This document shows positions 6,447 through 10,006 of a stretch of 10,006 nt of DNA, in pieces (within the stretch, counting starts at the first letter, position 1; each line of letters starts with the position of its first letter). The notes below the pieces were generated by a model, which searched no databases, was not told where the DNA came from, and worked only from the letters and a program-made list of their open reading frames with translations. Where the stretch lies: the NCBI GenBank assembly GCA_937890135.1, contig CALBYC010000045.1:1-10006 (forward strand). Direction: 5' to 3'. A program made the position numbers and the translations under genes. The DNA is from an uncultured Parabacteroides sp. GTDB taxonomy: Bacteria > Bacteroidota > Bacteroidia > Bacteroidales > Tannerellaceae.

Positions 6447-7745
6447 ATGGAAATACTTAAATATCCGGATAGGACACAATGGAAAGAGTTGTGCAAACGT
6501 GCGACAATGGATGTGACTACCTTATTCGATACTGTTCGTAGTGTGCTGGACGATGTAAAAGCGAATGGAGATGCTGCTATCCGAAAATATGAAAAGTTGT
6601 TTGACAAAGTAGATTTGGACGAAATAAGGGTCTCGGAAACAGAGATGAAAGAAGCGGAATCGTTGATCCCGGATGATTTGAAAGATGCGATACGGGTCGC
6701 CAAGGGGAATATTGAGAGATTTCATGCCTCACAAAGATTTGAAGGGAAAAAAGTCGAAACTTCTCCAGGCGTAATTTGCTGGCAAAAAGCTGTACCCATC
6801 GATAAAGTAGGATTGTATATACCGGGTGGTACCGCTCCTCTTTTCTCTACTGTTTTAATGTTGGCTGTTCCTGCTCGAATAGCCGGATGCCAAGAGATAG
6901 TGCTATGCACACCCCCGACTGACAATGGGAAAATCCATCCGGCTATTTTATATGCGGCATCGGTGGCGGGCGTAGATTGCATTTGTAAGGTAGGGGGCAG
7001 CCAAGCTATTGCAGCCATGGCATACGGGACTGAAACAGTTCCCAAAGTATATAAGATATTTGGACCGGGCAACCAATATGTGACAGCAGCCAAGCAATGG
7101 GTAAGTTTGAAAGATGTAGCCATCGACATGCCAGCAGGGCCGTCGGAAGTGGAAGTAATAGCGGATGCTTCCGCCCATCCTGATTTTATCGCGGCTGATT
7201 TCTTGTCGCAAGCAGAACATGGGAAAGATAGCCAGGCCATGATGATAACTACCGACCTGTCTATTGTGGAACCATTGGTGGATGCCATACAAAAACAGCT
7301 GGAAAAGCTCCCTCGAAAAAGCATAACTGAACAAGCGCTTTCACATAGCCGCATCATCGTGTTGAAAGACAAACAAGAAATAATTGATTTTACGAATCTC
7401 TATGCACCTGAACATCTAATTATCCAAACAGCCGACTATGCGGCGATTGCCGGACAAATCCGTAATGCAGGTAGCGTATTCATGGGTGAGTATACCCCCG
7501 AAAGCGCCGGAGACTATGCCTCAGGCACAAACCACACCTTGCCGACAAATGGATATGCGCACGCTTATAGTGGCGTGAATTTAGATAGCTTTATCAAGAA
7601 AATGACATTCCAGGAAATCAACGCGAATGGAATACGTTCGTTAGGCAAAACCATTTGTGTGATGGCGGAAAACGAATGTTTGGAAGCTCATCGGAATGCC
7701 GTGATTGTCAGACTTAAAACAATAGAACAAGATGAAACGATTTGA
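6447..7745 (+). CDS. hisD: Histidinol dehydrogenase
   Basis: HisD carries out the last two steps of the pathway, oxidising L-histidinol to L-histidine with two NAD+ in the cytoplasm. The 432 residues match the family length. Residues equivalent to the known zinc ligands and catalytic groups are present: Gln255 and His258 in SQAEHGK, the Glu322-His323 pair in YAPEHL (catalytic base region), Asp356 in AGDYASG and His415 in ECLEAH, with Glu410 just before. The NAD-binding and substrate regions (YIPGGTAP 124-131, GPGNQYV 206-212) are intact. The frame is open back to 6393 with another ATG, but that would overlap hisG and add 18 atypical residues; ATG 6447 (MEILKYP) fits the family. The 3' end overlaps hisC by 14 bases, which suggests coupled translation. 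Confidence 0.96.
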   Translation: MEILKYPDRTQWKELCKRATMDVTTLFDTVRSVLDDVKANGDAAIRKYEKLFDKVDLDEIRVSETEMKEAESLIPDDLKDAIRVAKGNIERFHASQRFEGKKVETSPGVICWQKAVPIDKVGLYIPGGTAPLFSTVLMLAVPARIAGCQEIVLCTPPTDNGKIHPAILYAASVAGVDCICKVGGSQAIAAMAYGTETVPKVYKIFGPGNQYVTAAKQWVSLKDVAIDMPAGPSEVEVIADASAHPDFIAADFLSQAEHGKDSQAMMITTDLSIVEPLVDAIQKQLEKLPRKSITEQALSHSRIIVLKDKQEIIDFTNLYAPEHLIIQTADYAAIAGQIRNAGSVFMGEYTPESAGDYASGTNHTLPTNGYAHAYSGVNLDSFIKKMTFQEINANGIRSLGKTICVMAENECLEAHRNAVIVRLKTIEQDETI

Positions 7746-8769
7746 TATAAATGGCTGGGTTCGTCCAAACATTCTGGCCATGGAACCCTATTCGTCAGCC
7801 AGAGATGAATTTAAGGGAGAGGCTTCCGTTTACTTGGATGCCAATGAGAATCCGTATAACACACCATACAACCGCTATCCTGATCCCATGCAATGGAAAT
7901 TGAAAGAACGCGTTGCGGAGGTAAAATCTGTACCGAAAGATTCTATCCTGCTTGGTAATGGCAGTGACGAACCGATTGATTTGATTATTCGTGCTTTTTG
8001 TGTGCCAGGGAAAGATTCTATCCTCACGTTAGAGCCAACATACGGGATGTATCAGGTTGCAGCCGAAGTTAATGACATCTATTGTAAGAAAGTCAAACTA
8101 ACAGCTGATTTCCAAATAAATCTTCCTGAATTATTAGCGGCTATAGATGCTACCGTAAAAGTTATTTTTATATGTTCTCCCAATAATCCAACGGGGAACA
8201 GTCTAAAAAGAAGTGACATTTATAAAATACTGGATAGTTTTGAAGGCATAGTAGTGGTGGATGAAGCATATATTGATTTCTCGGCAGATTCTTCTTTAAG
8301 TAAAAATTTAAATGATTATGGTAATCTCATTGTCTTACAGACACTTTCAAAGGCTTGGGGTGCGGCTGGGATTCGATTAGGGATGGCTTTCGCTTCGCCT
8401 GAAATCATTGCCGTGCTGAATAAAATCAAATATCCTTATAATGTAAATCAGTTAACGCAGGAAAAGGCTTTAGAAATCTTGAACAATCAATCCAAAATGG
8501 AAGAGCAGCTAAAGGCTATCTTGGAAGAACGTACCCGATTGCAGCAAGAATTAAATAATCTGCCTTTGATAATGAAAATCTATCCGACTGATGCCAACTT
8601 CATTTTGGTGAGAGTTGATGATGCAAACGCCGTGTATGCCAAGTTAGCTTCCGATGGCATCATTGTCAGGAACAGAAATAAAGTAACATTATGTGCTAAT
8701 TGCCTGCGCATTACGGTTGGTACTCCCGAAGAAGATGATGCGTTGTTGAAGGCTTTAAGGAAAATGTGA
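7732..8769 (+). CDS. hisC: Histidinol-phosphate aminotransferase
   Basis: This PLP enzyme makes L-histidinol phosphate from imidazole-acetol phosphate and glutamate. The 345-residue protein has the fold-type I aminotransferase landmarks: LDANENPYN (35-43) with Tyr49 in NRYPDP, SPNNPTG (149-155), Asp177 in VVDEAYIDF contacting the PLP ring nitrogen, Schiff-base Lys207 in TLSKAWG followed by GIRLG (213-217) with phosphate-binding Arg215, and Arg326 in CLRITVG for substrate binding. The start codon lies inside the end of hisD (14-base overlap) and hisB begins 2 bases after the stop. The gene looks somewhat more AT-rich by eye than hisG and hisD, but I did not measure this. Confidence 0.95.
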   Translation: MKRFDINGWVRPNILAMEPYSSARDEFKGEASVYLDANENPYNTPYNRYPDPMQWKLKERVAEVKSVPKDSILLGNGSDEPIDLIIRAFCVPGKDSILTLEPTYGMYQVAAEVNDIYCKKVKLTADFQINLPELLAAIDATVKVIFICSPNNPTGNSLKRSDIYKILDSFEGIVVVDEAYIDFSADSSLSKNLNDYGNLIVLQTLSKAWGAAGIRLGMAFASPEIIAVLNKIKYPYNVNQLTQEKALEILNNQSKMEEQLKAILEERTRLQQELNNLPLIMKIYPTDANFILVRVDDANAVYAKLASDGIIVRNRNKVTLCANCLRITVGTPEEDDALLKALRKM

Positions 8770-8771
8770 TT

Positions 8772-9899
8772 ATGAAAAAGAAAGCTTTGTTTATAGATCG
8801 AGACGGGACAATCGTCATCGAACCTCCAGTAGATTATCAATTGGATAGCTTTGAGAAGCTTGAGTTCTACCCTAAAGTGATACGGAACCTCTATTTTATC
8901 CGTCAAAAGCTTGACTTTGAATTGGTAATGGTTACTAACCAGGACGGATTAGGAACCTCTTCTTTTCCCGAGGAAACTTTCTGGCCTGTACATAACCTGA
9001 TTTTAAAAACTCTGGAAGGAGAAGGGGTTATTTTTGATGAGATTCTAATCGATCGTTCTTTCCCCGATGAGAAATCTCCCAACCGCAAGCCTGGCACAGG
9101 TATGCTGGGCAAGTATTTATCTGGCGAATATGACTTGTCGCAGAGTTTTGTAATCGGAGACCGCATGACGGACATGCTATTAGCCCAAAATTTGGGGGCG
9201 AAAGGTATTTGGTTACATAAAAATGATGATTCGGCGAAAGAAATATTGAGCACAATTAATGATGCACCTGTTTGTATATCAGAAGATTGGGATCATATAA
9301 CCGAATTCCTTTTTGCTGGAGAAAGAAAAGCTACGGTGAAAAGGACAACCAAAGAAACTGATATTTTCATATCTTTGAACCTGGATGGGACAGGGCAGAC
9401 TTCTATTTCTACGGGTTTGGGGTTCTTCGACCACATGCTGGAACAAATCGGGAAACATGCCAACATGGATTTGACAATTCTGGTGAAAGGCGATTTGCAA
9501 GTCGACGAGCATCATACGATAGAAGATACGGCAATTGCGCTGGGTGAGGCTCTTTTGAAAGCTTTAGGCGATAAGCGAGGCATTGAACGCTATGGCTTCT
9601 TGTTACCTATGGATGACAGCCTTTGCCAAATCGCTCTGGATTTTGGCGGACGGCCATGGCTGGTTTGGGATGCAGAGTTCAAGCGAGAAAGAATCGGAGA
9701 TGTGCCAACGGAAATGTTTTTTCATTTCTTCAAAAGTTTAAGTGATGCGGCACGTATAAATCTTAATATCAAAGCAGAAGGTACAAATGAACACCATAAG
9801 ATCGAAGGCATATTCAAAGCCTTGGCACATTCCATCAAGATGGCTGTCAGGCGAGACATATATCATTTTGACTTGCCTACGACCAAAGGTGTTATTTGA
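8772..9899 (+). CDS. hisB: Bifunctional histidinol-phosphatase / imidazoleglycerol-phosphate dehydratase
   Basis: This 375-residue fusion has an N-terminal HAD phosphatase domain (about 1-165) that dephosphorylates histidinol phosphate and a C-terminal IGP dehydratase domain (about 186-375). The HAD motifs are nucleophile Asp9 and Asp11 in DRDGT, Thr55 in VTNQ, Lys106 in NRKP, and GDRMTD with Asp130 and Asp134. The dehydratase shows FFDHMLEQ (218-225), DEHHTIEDTA (245-254) and EGTNEHHKIE (336-345), the metal-binding histidine clusters. The loop at 94-106 (DRSFPDEKSPNRK) lacks the Cys/His set that binds structural zinc in E. coli HisB; only the lysine region is conserved. A GTG at 8766 would overlap the hisC stop and add two residues, but the ATG 2 bases after hisC is preferred. 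This and hisC, hisD and hisG act at steps 1, 6, 7, 8 and at the end of the pathway. Confidence 0.95.
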   Translation: MKKKALFIDRDGTIVIEPPVDYQLDSFEKLEFYPKVIRNLYFIRQKLDFELVMVTNQDGLGTSSFPEETFWPVHNLILKTLEGEGVIFDEILIDRSFPDEKSPNRKPGTGMLGKYLSGEYDLSQSFVIGDRMTDMLLAQNLGAKGIWLHKNDDSAKEILSTINDAPVCISEDWDHITEFLFAGERKATVKRTTKETDIFISLNLDGTGQTSISTGLGFFDHMLEQIGKHANMDLTILVKGDLQVDEHHTIEDTAIALGEALLKALGDKRGIERYGFLLPMDDSLCQIALDFGGRPWLVWDAEFKRERIGDVPTEMFFHFFKSLSDAARINLNIKAEGTNEHHKIEGIFKALAHSIKMAVRRDIYHFDLPTTKGVI

Positions 9900-9922
9900 T
9901 ATATAAAATAATAAGACGAAAT

Positions 9923-10006
9923 ATGGTTAGAAAAGTTTTGGCATGCCTCCTTGTTGGCTTCTTACTGACTTCTTGTGATTCCTATACGACAGATATGGAG
10001 GGTAAA
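9923..10006 (+). CDS. Putative lipoprotein, N-terminus only (cut by window end)
   Basis: An ATG 23 bases after hisB opens a frame that runs off the window after 28 residues. It begins with a basic n-region (MVRK), a hydrophobic core (VLACLLVGFLL) and a lipobox LTSC with Cys18, a clear type II signal peptide for lipidation. The mature part starts CDSYTTDMEGK; I do not recognise a family from so little sequence. No terminator or promoter consensus is visible between hisB and this gene, so it may be read from the his transcript, though a functional link to histidine synthesis is not implied. Confidence 0.7.
   Translation, partial: MVRKVLACLLVGFLLTSCDSYTTDMEGK

Noticed and set aside
6722..7372. 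216-residue open frame on the minus strand across hisD
   Set aside because: It is an antisense shadow of a fully conserved hisD; no family features, promoter or start context support it.

Overview
The window comes from a Bacteroidales-type genome (Bacteroides or Parabacteroides like). I infer this from three things. The gene content pairs a fructan-utilisation locus tail of the GH32, fructokinase and FHS-permease kind with a hisGDCB cluster. Two upstream regions match the Bacteroidetes promoter pattern (TTTG or similar at -33, TAnnTTTG at -7). Genes start without a clear Shine-Dalgarno. All genes lie on the + strand, and no RNA gene, insertion sequence or phage gene is visible.

Region 1 (2-2635) is the distal end of a fructan/fructose utilisation operon. 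It holds the C-terminal part of a GH32 fructan hydrolase (cut by the window edge), a PfkB-family fructokinase 7 bases later, and a FucP/FHS-type MFS permease overlapping the kinase by 4 bases. Together they would release fructose, import it across the inner membrane and phosphorylate it.

Region 2 (2636-2993) is a 358-base intergenic stretch. It has an unusual cluster of direct and inverted copies of an ATCTCTCACC-type motif forming two hairpins. The second hairpin ends in a T-run and may be the terminator of the fructan operon. A Bacteroidetes-type promoter follows just ahead of the next gene.

Region 3 (2994-5325) is a two-gene unit: an FMN-dependent FabK/nitronate-monooxygenase family protein and, 4 bases later, an M20-family dipeptidase-like metallopeptidase with its metal ligands intact.

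Region 4 (5326-9899) is a histidine biosynthesis operon. It starts with a clear promoter, then a 19-residue leader peptide with four consecutive His codons, a strong intrinsic terminator (attenuator), and tightly packed hisG (long form), hisD, hisC and bifunctional hisB. The genes for hisH, hisA, hisF and hisIE are not in the window and presumably lie elsewhere. HisB carries both its phosphatase and dehydratase domains, but its phosphatase domain lacks the cysteines that bind zinc in the E. coli enzyme.

The last 84 bases begin a lipoprotein gene of unknown function (9923 onward, cut by the window). Most of the window is ordinary metabolism. The points that most deserve a second look are the his attenuator and the repeat-rich structured element at 2717-2874. 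I see no convincing new multi-gene system.
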